Positions 25,511 through 34,685 are shown, counted from the first letter of the stretch. The stretch is 64,000 nucleotides of DNA from UBA2031 sp037189985 (GCA_037189985.1 JBBCJX010000020.1:124001-188000); one strand, 5' to 3'. A program made the numbers and translations. Notes: a model not told the origin generated them from the sequence alone.

Positions 25511-26263
25511 TTAATGATGATGACTGTGTTCTGCCGCGTCATGTTGTTGCGGCGAGTCTTGCTGGCTTGCATCATGGTGATCGTGCGAGAGCGCTGAAGC
25601 CAGCGTGGCAAGTGCAAAGAGCATCACCAGCAGGCCCGCGAGTTGTCGTACATGACGGCCTTGCAGCAATTGCCGCAGCTTTCCTGCCAGTGTGCCTGTG
25701 ACCAGCAGCATGGGCAGCGTGCCCAGGCCGAAGGCCAGCATGACGGCACCCGACATGGTGCTGTCAGCACGTGAAAGCGCCAGTGCCAGCGCGCTGTAAA
25801 CCAGGCCGCAGGGCAGAAATCCCCACAGCCCACCCGCCAGCAATGCTTTTCCGGGGTGATCTATCGGCAGGATTTTCTGGCGCAGGGGCGCAAGATGCTT
25901 CCATACCCCGCCACCCAGCCCTTCGAGTTTCTGCAGCAGGTTCCACCAGCCGGCCAGATACATTCCCAGCAGCAGCATGAAAACGGCAGCGAACACACGC
26001 GGCCAGATGCTGTGCATCCAGCCACCGAGAATGCCGTGGGCAAGGCTGCCCACGAGAATGCCGAGCAACGTATAAGTGAGAAGCCGTCCGCTGTTGTAGG
26101 CAAGCTGCCAGGCCAGCAGGCGCCAGCCTTTGCGCGCCTCTGCCGGCAGTGCGAAAGAGAGTGCAGCGGAAATGCCGCCGCACATGCCTATGCAATGGGT
26201 GCTGCCGAGCAGGCCGGTGGCCCAAGCGGTCAGCAGCAGGGTGCTGTCGCTGCCTGTGATCAC
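25511..26263 (-). CDS. SafE/TauE-like membrane protein of the cbb3 assembly cluster, His-rich tail
   Basis: 250 residues, six hydrophobic helices. GTG start overlapping the ccoS stop (GTGA). The first helix carries GLLGSTHCIGMCGG, with the paired cysteines usual in the sulfite exporter TauE/SafE-type (DsbD-like) proteins found downstream of ccoGHIS; GLWGFLPCGLVYSAL adds a further cysteine. The C-terminal 25 residues are dominated by His, Asp and Gln (HDHHD, HSHHH), which could bind copper. Position suggests a role in copper handling for cbb3 oxidase; that role is inference. Confidence 0.82.
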   Translation of the reverse strand: MITGSDSTLLLTAWATGLLGSTHCIGMCGGISAALSFALPAEARKGWRLLAWQLAYNSGRLLTYTLLGILVGSLAHGILGGWMHSIWPRVFAAVFMLLLGMYLAGWWNLLQKLEGLGGGVWKHLAPLRQKILPIDHPGKALLAGGLWGFLPCGLVYSALALALSRADSTMSGAVMLAFGLGTLPMLLVTGTLAGKLRQLLQGRHVRQLAGLLVMLFALATLASALSHDHHDASQQDSPQQHDAAEHSHHH

Positions 26264-26421
26264 CGGCGTTTCCGCCTTGCTTCCTTGTCGTCCATGAGGA
26301 TGCGGTGGGCCGGGCCTTCCATGTCATCGAACTGGCGATGTTTTACTGCCCAGAAAAAAATCCAGATACCGGCGCCCAGGAAGAGCAGGCTGAGTGGTAT
26401 GAGCAGATAGATGACTTCCAT
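26260..26421 (-). CDS. ccoS: Cbb3 oxidase assembly protein CcoS
   Basis: 53 residues. The ATG at 26421 is chosen because it gives the family start MEVIYLLIPLSLLFLG and has GGAAAG upstream. One membrane helix is followed by the CcoS signature FDDMEGPAHRIL. CcoS is needed for cofactor (heme/copper) insertion into cbb3 oxidase. It lies between ccoI and the SafE-like gene, overlapping the latter by 4 nt. Confidence 0.93.
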   Translation of the reverse strand: MEVIYLLIPLSLLFLGAGIWIFFWAVKHRQFDDMEGPAHRILMDDKEARRKRR

Positions 26422-26440
26422 TGCGGCTTTCCAGAAGTTT

Positions 26441-26520
26441 GTCGTCACCCCGGCGCAGGTCGGGGTCCATGCGGCGGCGGTGTGACAGATGCTGCATGGG
26501 CCCCGGCCTGTCCCGGGGGC
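26441..26520. repeat. Inverted pair of CCCGGC-type REP elements (BIME)
   Basis: Left arm 26441-26471 (CACCCCGGCGCAGGTCGGGG) and inverted right arm 26495-26520 (GGCCCCGGCCTGTCCCGGGG). The unit overlaps the 3' end of ccoI and encodes its last 24 residues and stop codon. Confidence 0.8.
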
Positions 26521-28919
26521 ATGGAAGAATGGCGACGCAAACGCAGCGCATTCAGCACGACCACCAGCGAGCTCAGCGACATGCCGAGTGCAGCGAGCCA
26601 GGGCGGCAGCCAGCCAATCGCGGCAGGCGGCAGCACGGCGAGATTATAGGCCAGTGACCAGCCGAGGTTCTGACGGATGATACGCCGGGTCTTGTGGGCA
26701 CTGTCGCGTGCCGCGACGATATGCCGCAGGTCATCGCGCAGCAGCATGGCATCTGCAGTCACCTGTGCGAGATCCGTGGCTGATGCCATGGCAATGGAAA
26801 GATGGGCCTGCGCCAGTACTGGCGCATCATTGACGCCGTCACCCACCATCACGACAACGGCGCCACGATCCTGCAGCGCTTTTACGCGTGCCTGTTTGTC
26901 TTCGGGAGAGAGGCTGCCTTCCACATTTGCCATGCCCAGTTTTTTACCGATGTCCTGTACCACGGCAGAGCGGTCTCCCGACAGCAGCCAGGTTTCCAGT
27001 CCGCGTGCTTTCAGTCCGGAAATGACGGAAGCCGCTTCCGGCCGCAGGCTGTCGCTCAGGGTGAACGCAGCAATCGCGCCTTCTTCATCTGCCAGCCAGA
27101 GTTTTTCATTGTCCGTGTCCGTTTCCTTGCCAAGTGCAAATGCAGCATGACCGAAGCGGTAATGACGCCCACCAATCTCGCCACTGACACCGCCGCCTGC
27201 TTCGTGACGAAGTTCCGTCACCTTTGGCAGCTCCTGGCGATGCAGTGACCGAAATGCATGTGCTACGGGGTGTTCGGAACGGCTCTCCAGCGCGCACACT
27301 GTATCCAGTGCTTCTGCCTGTTCGCCCCGCAGGACGACGGTTTCCATCAAGCGGAGCTGGCCGGTGGTGAGCGTGCCGGTCTTGTCGAAAATAACGTGCG
27401 TTGCGGCGGCCAGCGTTTCCAGCACATGTCCGCGTGTCAGCAGGAAGCCGCGTTCGGCGAGTGCATTGGTGGCGCTGGTGAGGGCGACCGGCGTTGCCAG
27501 TGACAGGGCACAGGGGCAGGTGGCGACGAGAACGGCCAGCGTGATCCAGAAGGCATGCTCCCAGCCATCAATCCATGTCCACGCCGCAAAGACGATGGCT
27601 GCGATCACCAGCACGGCTGCCACGAAAACCTGTGCCAGTTCGTCTGCACGTCGTGCCAGCAGCGGTTTGTCGCCAAGGGCACGGTTGAGCAGCCGGTTCA
27701 GCGTGCCCAGCGTGCTGTCACCCGTGGTACGGCTCACGGCAACCAGCAAGGAACCATCGGTATTCAGGCTGCCACCCACCACGGAGTCACCGGTTTTTTT
27801 CGGCAGTGGCAGGGGCTCGCCAGTCAGCAGTGCTTCGCTGACGGCACTTTGTCCTTCTGTCACCGTGCCGTCGGCAGGCACGGTTTCACCGGGCCTCACC
27901 AGTACCCGGTCACCGGGCAAGAGATCAACGGCGGCGATGATTTCTTCGTTGTTGCGATCATCCAGACGAGTCGCCAGCCGTGGTGTCAGCGCCATGAGAG
28001 AGGCAGCGGTGTCACCGGCACGCTGGCGTGCGCGTGCTTCCAGGAAGTGGCTGGTCAGCAGGAAGAAGATGAACATGGTGACGGAATCGAAATAGGTGTC
28101 ACCCGTGCCTGCAACCGTGGCGAAGACGCTGGCGAAATAGGCGCCCGCCAGTGCCAGCGATACCGAGACATCCATGTTGAGGCGGCGTGCCCGCAGTGCG
28201 CGCCAGGCCGAGCGATAGAAAGGCCAGCCGGAATAAAAGAATACCGGTGTGGTGATGACGAGGTTGGTCCAGTTCAGGTAGTCGTGGTATTCGCGTTCCA
28301 TGCCGCTGTAGGCGCCCACATAGATGGAGCCGGCATACATCATCACCTGCATCATGCCGAAGCCAGCCACGGCCAGTCGCAGCAGCAGGTTGCGGCTTTC
28401 TTTTTTTAGTTGTGCCACATGCGTGTCGGTGCGATAGGGGCGGGCACGGTAGCCAATCTCTTCCAGCAGGATCAGCAACTGACTGAAGGCAAGCACTTCG
28501 TTGTCCCAGCGCAAATGGAGCCGGTGCGTGCTTAGGTTGACGACAGCTTGCTGTACTCCCTGCTGTTGCTGCAGGCGGCGTTCGATCAGCCAGGCGCAGG
28601 CCGCACAACTGATGTTTTCCAGTGTCAGCTCACAGCTGGCAGCTCCGTCTTCCTGTCGGAGGAATTCTTTCTGTGCCGAAGGGTGGTCGAATGCCAGCAG
28701 GGCCGCCAGTTTTTCGGGTAGCGCTGCAGGTCCGCTTGCTGGTGCGTCGCGATCCAGGTAGTAGGTTTCAAGACCGCTTTCAACAATGGTTTCGGCAACG
28801 GCAAGACAGCCGGCACAGCAAAAATCGCGTGGCGCTCCGAGGATGACGGCGCGCCCGGTGAAATCTCCTGCAGCGGGAAGGCCACAGTGGAAACAGCTTG
28901 CTGCGATGATGTCAGTCAT
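26445..28919 (-). CDS. ccoI: Copper-transporting P1B-type ATPase CcoI/FixI
   Basis: 824 residues. It moves copper across the inner membrane for assembly of cbb3 oxidase. Order: N-terminal Cys-rich metal domain (CFHCGLP and CCAGC), heavy-metal-associated domain with CAAC in the ISCAACAWLIE motif, eight membrane helices, the ion path CPCALS, the phosphorylation site DKTGTLT and the hinge GDGVNDAP. The first Cys cluster is specific to FixI/CcoI-type pumps. It follows ccoH by 17 nt. Its final 24 residues (PPGQAG...PRPAPG) are encoded by an inverted REP pair and are unlike normal CcoI ends, so the tail is probably dispensable. Confidence 0.95.
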   Translation of the reverse strand: MTDIIAASCFHCGLPAAGDFTGRAVILGAPRDFCCAGCLAVAETIVESGLETYYLDRDAPASGPAALPEKLAALLAFDHPSAQKEFLRQEDGAASCELTLENISCAACAWLIERRLQQQQGVQQAVVNLSTHRLHLRWDNEVLAFSQLLILLEEIGYRARPYRTDTHVAQLKKESRNLLLRLAVAGFGMMQVMMYAGSIYVGAYSGMEREYHDYLNWTNLVITTPVFFYSGWPFYRSAWRALRARRLNMDVSVSLALAGAYFASVFATVAGTGDTYFDSVTMFIFFLLTSHFLEARARQRAGDTAASLMALTPRLATRLDDRNNEEIIAAVDLLPGDRVLVRPGETVPADGTVTEGQSAVSEALLTGEPLPLPKKTGDSVVGGSLNTDGSLLVAVSRTTGDSTLGTLNRLLNRALGDKPLLARRADELAQVFVAAVLVIAAIVFAAWTWIDGWEHAFWITLAVLVATCPCALSLATPVALTSATNALAERGFLLTRGHVLETLAAATHVIFDKTGTLTTGQLRLMETVVLRGEQAEALDTVCALESRSEHPVAHAFRSLHRQELPKVTELRHEAGGGVSGEIGGRHYRFGHAAFALGKETDTDNEKLWLADEEGAIAAFTLSDSLRPEAASVISGLKARGLETWLLSGDRSAVVQDIGKKLGMANVEGSLSPEDKQARVKALQDRGAVVVMVGDGVNDAPVLAQAHLSIAMASATDLAQVTADAMLLRDDLRHIVAARDSAHKTRRIIRQNLGWSLAYNLAVLPPAAIGWLPPWLAALGMSLSSLVVVLNALRLRRHSSMPPGQAGAHAASVTPPPHGPRPAPG

Positions 28920-28936
28920 TAGGCTCTATTGGCGTT

Positions 28937-29425
28937 TCAGTCATGACTCAGCGTGAAATCCGGACGGGGAAACTCGCGTTCGCCCATGAGGCGCCATTCG
29001 CGATTGCCCAGTTCCACATGGAAGCGTCCTTTCAGTACCCGTGTGAGCAGGCCGTGGAAGCGGCCATCCTCGCGACGTTGCAACAGCAGGGTTTGGTCGG
29101 CATCGGCATGGGTCGGGTGTGAAAAAAGCAGGACAAGTTCCGTGGCGGTGCCATTCCCTTTAAGGTTGGCGGTGACTTCACCGGTGAGGTCGTCAATCTG
29201 GAGTTCCGCTTTCATGCCCAGCCGGGTTGCGGCGGTATCACGTGCAATATCCTGGTTGATGACCTTGCCTTCTTTGTACCAGTCATCCCTGACCACGCTG
29301 TCCTGGTTGCGGACCGCAATGACCACGAGGCTGATGCCGGCAACCACGGAGGCGGCAGGCAGGGCCATGATGAGCCAGAACCAGGGGTAGCGGTACCAGG
29401 GTTTCTTTATGTCCGGATCATTCAT
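28937..29425 (-). CDS. ccoH: Cbb3 oxidase assembly protein CcoH/FixH
   Basis: 162 residues with one N-terminal membrane helix (about 15-37) and a periplasmic FixH domain. Signatures are PWYRYPWFWLI at the start and DDWYKEGKVINQDI after the helix. FixH/CcoH stays associated with the oxidase and helps its stability. An AAGGAA site lies 8 nt before the ATG. It sits between ccoG and ccoI. Confidence 0.92.
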   Translation of the reverse strand: MNDPDIKKPWYRYPWFWLIMALPAASVVAGISLVVIAVRNQDSVVRDDWYKEGKVINQDIARDTAATRLGMKAELQIDDLTGEVTANLKGNGTATELVLLFSHPTHADADQTLLLQRREDGRFHGLLTRVLKGRFHVELGNREWRLMGEREFPRPDFTLSHD

Positions 29426-29443
29426 GTGTGTGGTTCCTTGCCA

Positions 29444-30889
29444 TCATCTTATGGCCGGCGCCAGGAAGCGGGTTTCGCTTTCCTTGCTTACGGAGGCATC
29501 GGATTCTGCCCGGACGCGGAAAGTCACGGTGTACTTGCTGCTGTCGAGCAGGCCGGGATCGGCAGTCAGCGTGATGGGGGCTGAAACCTGCTCTCCGGGT
29601 TCTGCATTCAGCAACAGTTCCCGGTTCATGCTGATGTGGGGGCTGCCTTCGAGTGAAACTGTGTAGCGTTCCGCGTGCTGGGACTTGTTGAGCACCTTGA
29701 GCAGATAGACGTTCTCTATCATCCCTTCATTGTTTTCACGGAAAAGCTGGTTACGGTCGCGCAGGGTTTCCACCTCAAGCGGTGTACGCATTGCAAGCGC
29801 AATCAGGAAGGTGCCTGCCACCAGTGCCATGGCAATGGCATAGCCCACCAGACGGAAACGGAGCAGCCGGTATTTCCCGCCTTTCTCCAGCAGGTTTTCC
29901 GTGGTGTAGCGTACCAGGCCGCGGTCATAACCCATCTGGTCCATGATGGAGTCGCAGGCATCTATGCAGGCAGCACACTGTATGCACTCGTATTGGAGGC
30001 CATCGCGGATGTCGATGCCGGTAGGGCAGACCTGTACGCAAAGCTGGCAGTCAATGCAGTCACCCAGGCCCTGTGCCTTGTAGTCGGCATCACGTTTGCG
30101 GCTGCCACGGTTTTCGCCACGCTTCTTGTCATAGGAAATGATGAGCGTGTCCTGGTCCATCATCACGCTCTGGAAACGCCCGTAGGGACACATGTAGAGG
30201 CAGACCTGTTCGCGCATCCAGCCGGCATTCATGTAGGTGGCTACCGTGAAGAACAGTATCCAGAACATTTCCCAGGGGCCGAGGCTGAAGCCCAGAAGTT
30301 CCATTGTCAGCGTGCGTGCCGGCGTGAAATAACCGACGAAGGTGATGGCCGTGACAAAGGCCACTGCCAGCCAGCCGGCATGTTTCAGGCTGCGCCTGAG
30401 GAATTTGGAAACACTCATGGAGGCCTTGTCCATGCGCAGGCGCGCATGGCGTTCGCCTTCCGTGAGTTGCTCGATGATCATGAATATCTTGGTCCACACC
30501 GTTTGCGGACACATGTATCCGCAATAGACACGGCCGGCGAAAACGGTGAGGGCAAACAGGCCGAAAGCGGCAATGATGAGCAGCCAGGACAGGAAAAAGA
30601 AATCTTGTGGCAGGAAGGTCCACCAGAAAATGTAGAAGCGCCGCTCGGGCAAGTCGAAAAGCAGTGCCTGCCTGCCATCCCAGGTTACCCAGGGCAGCAG
30701 GAAATACAGCCCCAGCGTGGCCCAGATGGTGATGATGCGGACATTCTGGAAAAATCCGTCAATGCTGCGTGCCTGGATTTTTTCGCGCTTGGCATACAGG
30801 CTGATCTTTTGTGGCTGGACGATACGGACCGGGTCAGGCGACTGGTCTTTCACCGGTATGGGGCGGCGGGCGGAGGGCTGGTCGCTCAT
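29444..30889 (-). CDS. ccoG: Cytochrome oxidase accessory protein CcoG (FixG/RdxA)
   Basis: 481 residues from the ATG at 30889. Polyferredoxin-like membrane protein: helices around YFLLPWVTW and later, the CGYMCPQTVW motif, and two [4Fe-4S] clusters in CIDCQLCVQVCP and CIQCAACIDACD, with a periplasmic Ig-like C-terminal domain. CcoG reduces Cu(II) to Cu(I) for delivery to cbb3 oxidase. It opens the ccoGHIS half of the cluster and is separated from ccoP by 254 bp that include a strong hairpin, so it may have its own promoter. Confidence 0.94.
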   Translation of the reverse strand: MSDQPSARRPIPVKDQSPDPVRIVQPQKISLYAKREKIQARSIDGFFQNVRIITIWATLGLYFLLPWVTWDGRQALLFDLPERRFYIFWWTFLPQDFFFLSWLLIIAAFGLFALTVFAGRVYCGYMCPQTVWTKIFMIIEQLTEGERHARLRMDKASMSVSKFLRRSLKHAGWLAVAFVTAITFVGYFTPARTLTMELLGFSLGPWEMFWILFFTVATYMNAGWMREQVCLYMCPYGRFQSVMMDQDTLIISYDKKRGENRGSRKRDADYKAQGLGDCIDCQLCVQVCPTGIDIRDGLQYECIQCAACIDACDSIMDQMGYDRGLVRYTTENLLEKGGKYRLLRFRLVGYAIAMALVAGTFLIALAMRTPLEVETLRDRNQLFRENNEGMIENVYLLKVLNKSQHAERYTVSLEGSPHISMNRELLLNAEPGEQVSAPITLTADPGLLDSSKYTVTFRVRAESDASVSKESETRFLAPAIR

Positions 30890-31098
30890 CGTGATGTTTC
30901 GCTCCCGCAAGGGAGTGTCTCAAAGTGGGTTGAGAAACTACGCACGTTGCGAAGCTTGTCGGCACACTCTGCAGATGAGTTTTTCTTTCTTTGCATGATG
31001 CCCGTGCTTTCCTGTCGTGGGCCAATGGCTTTTTCCCATAAGGCTTATCAGTTTTATCATTGGGCCGTAGCTTGGAAATTGTTTTTTAGGGCGGCTCT

Positions 31099-31134
31099 TG
31101 CAGGGGGAAACGGAGTTCACCGTTTCCCCCTGCA
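31099..31134. terminator. Perfect 15-bp hairpin after ccoP
   Basis: TGCAGGGGGAAACGG pairs perfectly with CCGTTTCCCCCTGCA around the loop AGTTCA, starting 10 nt after the ccoP stop on the minus strand. There is no immediate T run, so it is either a weak terminator or a 3'-end stabiliser separating ccoNOQP from ccoGHIS. Confidence 0.65.
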
Positions 31135-31143
31135 GGAAAGCCG

Positions 31144-32034
31144 TCATTTTTCCTGTGAAAGTGACCAGACATAAGCAGCGAGGAGATGCGCTCGCTCACT
31201 GCCCAGTATGTCTTTCTGTGCCGGCATGTGGCCGATGCGGCCTTCCGCGATGGACTTGATCACGGAAGCTTCGCTGCCTCCATAAAGCCAGATGTTGTCA
31301 TTGAGGCGTGGTGCTCCCATGAGTGGGCTGCCTTCACCGCTGGCGCCATGGCATACGGAACATTTGCTGGCATAAATCTCTGCTCCTTGCTGTGCCAGGG
31401 CTGAATCATGCTTGCGACCGGAAAGCGAGAGTACGTGATGTGCTACCTGCTTTACGCCGTCGTCCCCGATTCCATCCTTCCAGGCTGGCATGATGCCGTT
31501 TCGCCCGTTCATGATGGTTTCGTAGATTTTTTCCGGGGTGCCGCCGTGAATCCAGTCCTGGTCGGTCAGGTTGGGGAAGCCGCGTGCACCGTGTGCATCG
31601 GTGCCGTGGCAGGTTGAACAGTTGTTGGCAAAAAGGCGTGCGCCGATTTTCATGGCACGATCATCCTTGGCCAGCTCTTCGACAGGAGTACTTGCATAGC
31701 CAGCGTAGAGGGCGCCGTATTGCTGCTGGTATTCCTGTTCATGCTTTGCCACTTCGCCGGCGGATGTCCAGCCCAGAAGACCGGGATATTTTCCCAGCCC
31801 GGGATAGAGCGTGAGATAGAGCAGTGCAAAGACGATCGTGATCCAGAACAGCACCAGCCACCAGCGTGGCAACGGATTGTTGTATTCACGAATACCGTCG
31901 TACTCGTGCCCTGTAGTTCCGTCTTCCGGCATGTCGGAAAGATCCATGCGGCGTGTCCACATCAAAAGCCAGGCACAGCCGATGATGTTCAATGCCACGA
32001 TGGCAATGATGTAGAAGCTCCAGAAGTTACTCAT
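31144..32034 (-). CDS. ccoP: Cbb3 cytochrome oxidase subunit III, diheme cytochrome c
   Basis: 296 residues. Two membrane helices (about 5-27 and 56-78) precede two cytochrome c domains with the heme motifs CSTCHG and CSVCHG. A YDGIREYNNPLPRWW segment before the second helix is typical of CcoP. It passes electrons to CcoO/CcoN. The ATG overlaps the ccoQ stop; GGGGAG lies 9 nt upstream. Confidence 0.95.
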   Translation of the reverse strand: MSNFWSFYIIAIVALNIIGCAWLLMWTRRMDLSDMPEDGTTGHEYDGIREYNNPLPRWWLVLFWITIVFALLYLTLYPGLGKYPGLLGWTSAGEVAKHEQEYQQQYGALYAGYASTPVEELAKDDRAMKIGARLFANNCSTCHGTDAHGARGFPNLTDQDWIHGGTPEKIYETIMNGRNGIMPAWKDGIGDDGVKQVAHHVLSLSGRKHDSALAQQGAEIYASKCSVCHGASGEGSPLMGAPRLNDNIWLYGGSEASVIKSIAEGRIGHMPAQKDILGSERAHLLAAYVWSLSQEK

Positions 32035-32252
32035 TTTTTGTTCTCCCCGGCTGGCGAACCGGAAGCGGCTTGTTCAGCAGCAGGCGCCTTTCGTGTGAGG
32101 AGGGGGTCGTTGACCAGCGGAAGCTGGCCGTCTTCTTCAAAGCGCTGGCGGTTGGCTGGTCGCCATGCCCACCAGCAGATACCGGCAAAGGCAAGAATGG
32201 CGGCGACCGTGGCAATGCTGTGCAGGGTTCCGTAATCGACAGTCATGCTCAT
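32031..32252 (-). CDS. ccoQ: Cbb3 oxidase subunit CcoQ/FixQ
   Basis: 73 residues, one membrane helix (about 11-30, SIATVAAILAFAGICWWAW) and a charged, Pro/Ala-rich cytoplasmic tail with RFEEDGQLPLVND, the usual CcoQ layout. It stabilises the oxidase. Starts overlap: ATGA with ccoO before and ATGA with ccoP after. A second ATG two codons in is an alternative start. Confidence 0.9.
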   Translation of the reverse strand: MSMTVDYGTLHSIATVAAILAFAGICWWAWRPANRQRFEEDGQLPLVNDPLLTRKAPAAEQAASGSPAGENKK

Positions 32253-32866
32253 TCCCTCTTGCTCTTGATCACGGTGCCGAGCTGCTGCAAGTACGCGACG
32301 ACAGCATCCAGTTCACTATTGCCCTGTACCTGGTAGGGCGCCATATGGATGTCTTCCGCCGTGTACGGCACACCTAGCGTGGCCATGGCCTGTACTTTTT
32401 CACGGGTGTGCTGACCGGTCAGGATGTTTTTCTCCAGCCACGGATAGGCCGGCATATTCGATTCCGGCACCACATCACGAGGGTTGATCAGATGCACACG
32501 ATGCCAGTCATCCGAATAGCGTCCACCGACACGGGCAAGGTCAGGACCGGTGCGTTTGGAGCCCCAGAGGAAGGGGTGCTCCCACACGGATTCGCCGGCT
32601 ACGGAATAGTGGCCGTAGCGTTCCGTTTCGGCTCGCAGCGGGCGGATCATCTGCGTATGGCAGACATGGCAGCCTTCGCGGATATAAACGTCACGGCCTT
32701 CCAGTTCCAGTGCCGTGAGCGGTTTCATCCCGGTAACAGGCTGTGTGGTTTCCTTCTGGAAAAACAGCGGTACGATTTCCACCAGACCGCCGAAGCTGAT
32801 GGCCACGACGATGAGAACCATCATCAGGCCGATGTTCTTTTCTACCAGTTCATGGGAAGACGACAT
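32249..32866 (-). CDS. ccoO: Cbb3 cytochrome oxidase subunit II, monoheme cytochrome c
   Basis: 205 residues from the ATG at 32866, directly after AGGAGGAAC. One N-terminal helix (IGLMMVLIVVAISFGGLVEI) anchors a periplasmic cytochrome c domain with heme motif CHVCHTQ and the GSKRTGPDLARVGG segment. The axial methionine is likely in PESNMPAYPW. Accepts electrons from CcoP. Follows ccoN by 13 nt. Confidence 0.95.
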   Translation of the reverse strand: MSSSHELVEKNIGLMMVLIVVAISFGGLVEIVPLFFQKETTQPVTGMKPLTALELEGRDVYIREGCHVCHTQMIRPLRAETERYGHYSVAGESVWEHPFLWGSKRTGPDLARVGGRYSDDWHRVHLINPRDVVPESNMPAYPWLEKNILTGQHTREKVQAMATLGVPYTAEDIHMAPYQVQGNSELDAVVAYLQQLGTVIKSKRE

Positions 32867-32879
32867 TTTCTGTTCCTCC

Positions 32880-34307
32880 TCATGTATTCGGCAGGTCGCG
32901 GGCGGGAACGCCACGAACCGTCTGCGCCACATTCCAGGCCATCACGATGATGCCGGCGAGGAAGATGACGCCACCGATGAAGCGGCCGATGTAATACGGG
33001 TAGGTAGCTGACAGCGCTTCCACGAAGCTGTAGGTCAGCGTGCCGTCATTGTTCACGGCGCGCCACATTAGCCCCTGCATCACGCCGGCAATCCACATGG
33101 AGGCGATGTAGAACACCGTGCCGATGGTGGCGAGCCAGAAATGCACATAGATGAGGCGAGTGGAGTACATGTGCGGGCGTTCCCATAGGCGTGGCACCAG
33201 CACGTAAACCGAACCCATGGTGATCATGGCGACCCAGCCCAGCGCACCGGCGTGAACGTGGCCAATGGTCCAGTCGGTGTAATGCGAGAGCGCATTCACG
33301 GTCTTGATCGACATCATCGGGCCTTCAAAGGTGGCCATGCCGTAGAAAGACAATGCAACAATGAGAAAGCGGATGATGGGGTCGGTGCGCAATTTGTCCC
33401 AGGCACCGGAGAGCGTCATCATGCCGTTGATCATGCCGCCCCAGCTGGGGGCCAGCAGGATGAGCGAGAACACCATGCCGATGGACTGTGTCCAGTCAGG
33501 CAGGGCGGTGTAATGCAGGTGGTGAGGGCCGGCCCACATGTAGATCGCAATCAGCGCCCAGAAATGCACGATGGAAAGCCGGTAGGAGTAAACAGGTCTG
33601 CCCACCTGTACCGGCACGAAGTAATACATCATGCCGAGGAAACCGGCGGTGAGGAAAAAGCCCACGGCATTGTGCCCGTACCACCACTGCACCATGGCAT
33701 CGGTGGCACCTGCGTAGGCTGAGTACGATTTCCAGAAGGACACCGGGATGGCCACGTTGTTGACGATGTGCAACACGGCGATGGTGAGGATGTAGGCGCC
33801 GAAGAACCAGTTCGCCACATAGATGTGCGAGGTCTGACGCTTCACGATGGTGCCGAAAAAAACGATGGCATAGGCCACCCACACTGCCGTGATCAGTATG
33901 TCGATGGGCCATTCCAGCTCGGCGTATTCCTTGCTGCTGGTGTAACCCAGCGGCAGCGTGATGGCAGCCAGAACGATCACGGCCTGCCAGCCCCAGAAAG
34001 TGAATTTGGCAAGACCTGGCGCGAACAACGTAGCCTGGCAGGTGCGCTGCACCACGTAGTAGGAAGCAGCAAAAAGCCCGCAGCCACCGAATGCAAAAAT
34101 CACTGCATTGGTATGCAGAGGCCGCAGACGGCTGTAGGTCAGCCAGGGAATCTCGAAATTGAGTGCAGGCCAGGCGAGCTGGGCAGCGATGAGCACGCCC
34201 ATCGCCATGCCCACGATTCCCCAGACCACCGTCATGATGGTGAACTGCTTGACGACGTTGAGATCGTAGTCAGGTGTCACCGTACTGGCAGCAGCGGCTT
34301 GTGACAT
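32880..34307 (-). CDS. ccoN: Cbb3 cytochrome oxidase catalytic subunit I
   Basis: 475 residues from the ATG at 34307, 12 membrane helices. It reduces oxygen at the heme b3-CuB site with high affinity. Visible ligands include RPLHTNAVIFAFGG (heme b), QWWYGHNAVGFFLT with the CuB histidine and cross-linked tyrosine, AGPHHLHYTALP with the CuB His pair, and HVHAGALGW for the hemes. The ribosome site is weak (AAGGGTAG). First gene of ccoNOQP. A perfect Anr/FNR box lies at 34686-34699 with a matching -10, implying a leader of about 345 nt. Confidence 0.96.
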   Translation of the reverse strand: MSQAAAASTVTPDYDLNVVKQFTIMTVVWGIVGMAMGVLIAAQLAWPALNFEIPWLTYSRLRPLHTNAVIFAFGGCGLFAASYYVVQRTCQATLFAPGLAKFTFWGWQAVIVLAAITLPLGYTSSKEYAELEWPIDILITAVWVAYAIVFFGTIVKRQTSHIYVANWFFGAYILTIAVLHIVNNVAIPVSFWKSYSAYAGATDAMVQWWYGHNAVGFFLTAGFLGMMYYFVPVQVGRPVYSYRLSIVHFWALIAIYMWAGPHHLHYTALPDWTQSIGMVFSLILLAPSWGGMINGMMTLSGAWDKLRTDPIIRFLIVALSFYGMATFEGPMMSIKTVNALSHYTDWTIGHVHAGALGWVAMITMGSVYVLVPRLWERPHMYSTRLIYVHFWLATIGTVFYIASMWIAGVMQGLMWRAVNNDGTLTYSFVEALSATYPYYIGRFIGGVIFLAGIIVMAWNVAQTVRGVPARDLPNT

Positions 34308-34658
34308 AACACTACCCTTGAGTTGCAATGAAAAATCGTGGCTCGCCGGCGCATGGCATCGTATGCAGTGGTACACGTATCCTATGCGTTTTTGCATTCA
34401 TGTCATTGTGGCGGAGACGGGAAAAAAGTGCCCTGAGGCAAATTGCCCCAGGTGGGGCGTCAGCAGGTTTTCGTGAAGCTTGGCACATCCGGAAATCATC
34501 CTCTGGCAGTGGCGATTTCATCGCAGGAATTTTCCCGCACACATGATGTTGTGTGTTTCGATGCATCATTTTCGATAACGCGAATCATTCGTGATATGGA
34601 TGTTTTACCCTTGTCCGTTTCAACACGGGTGGCGAGCACGAACCTTGCGCCTTGTGCC

Positions 34659-34664
34659 AGTGTA
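34659..34664 (-). promoter_or_regulatory. Candidate -10 box of the ccoN promoter
   Basis: TACACT on the minus strand. A start about 7 nt downstream (near 34652) places the Anr box centre at about -40.5, the standard position for a class II activated promoter. Confidence 0.5.
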
Positions 34665-34685
34665 GTCAGGCATTTCCGGAAGAGC

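Noticed and set aside
34312..34569. An 85-codon minus-strand frame upstream of ccoN
   Set aside because: No ribosome site, no family features, and it lies in the probable ccoN leader.
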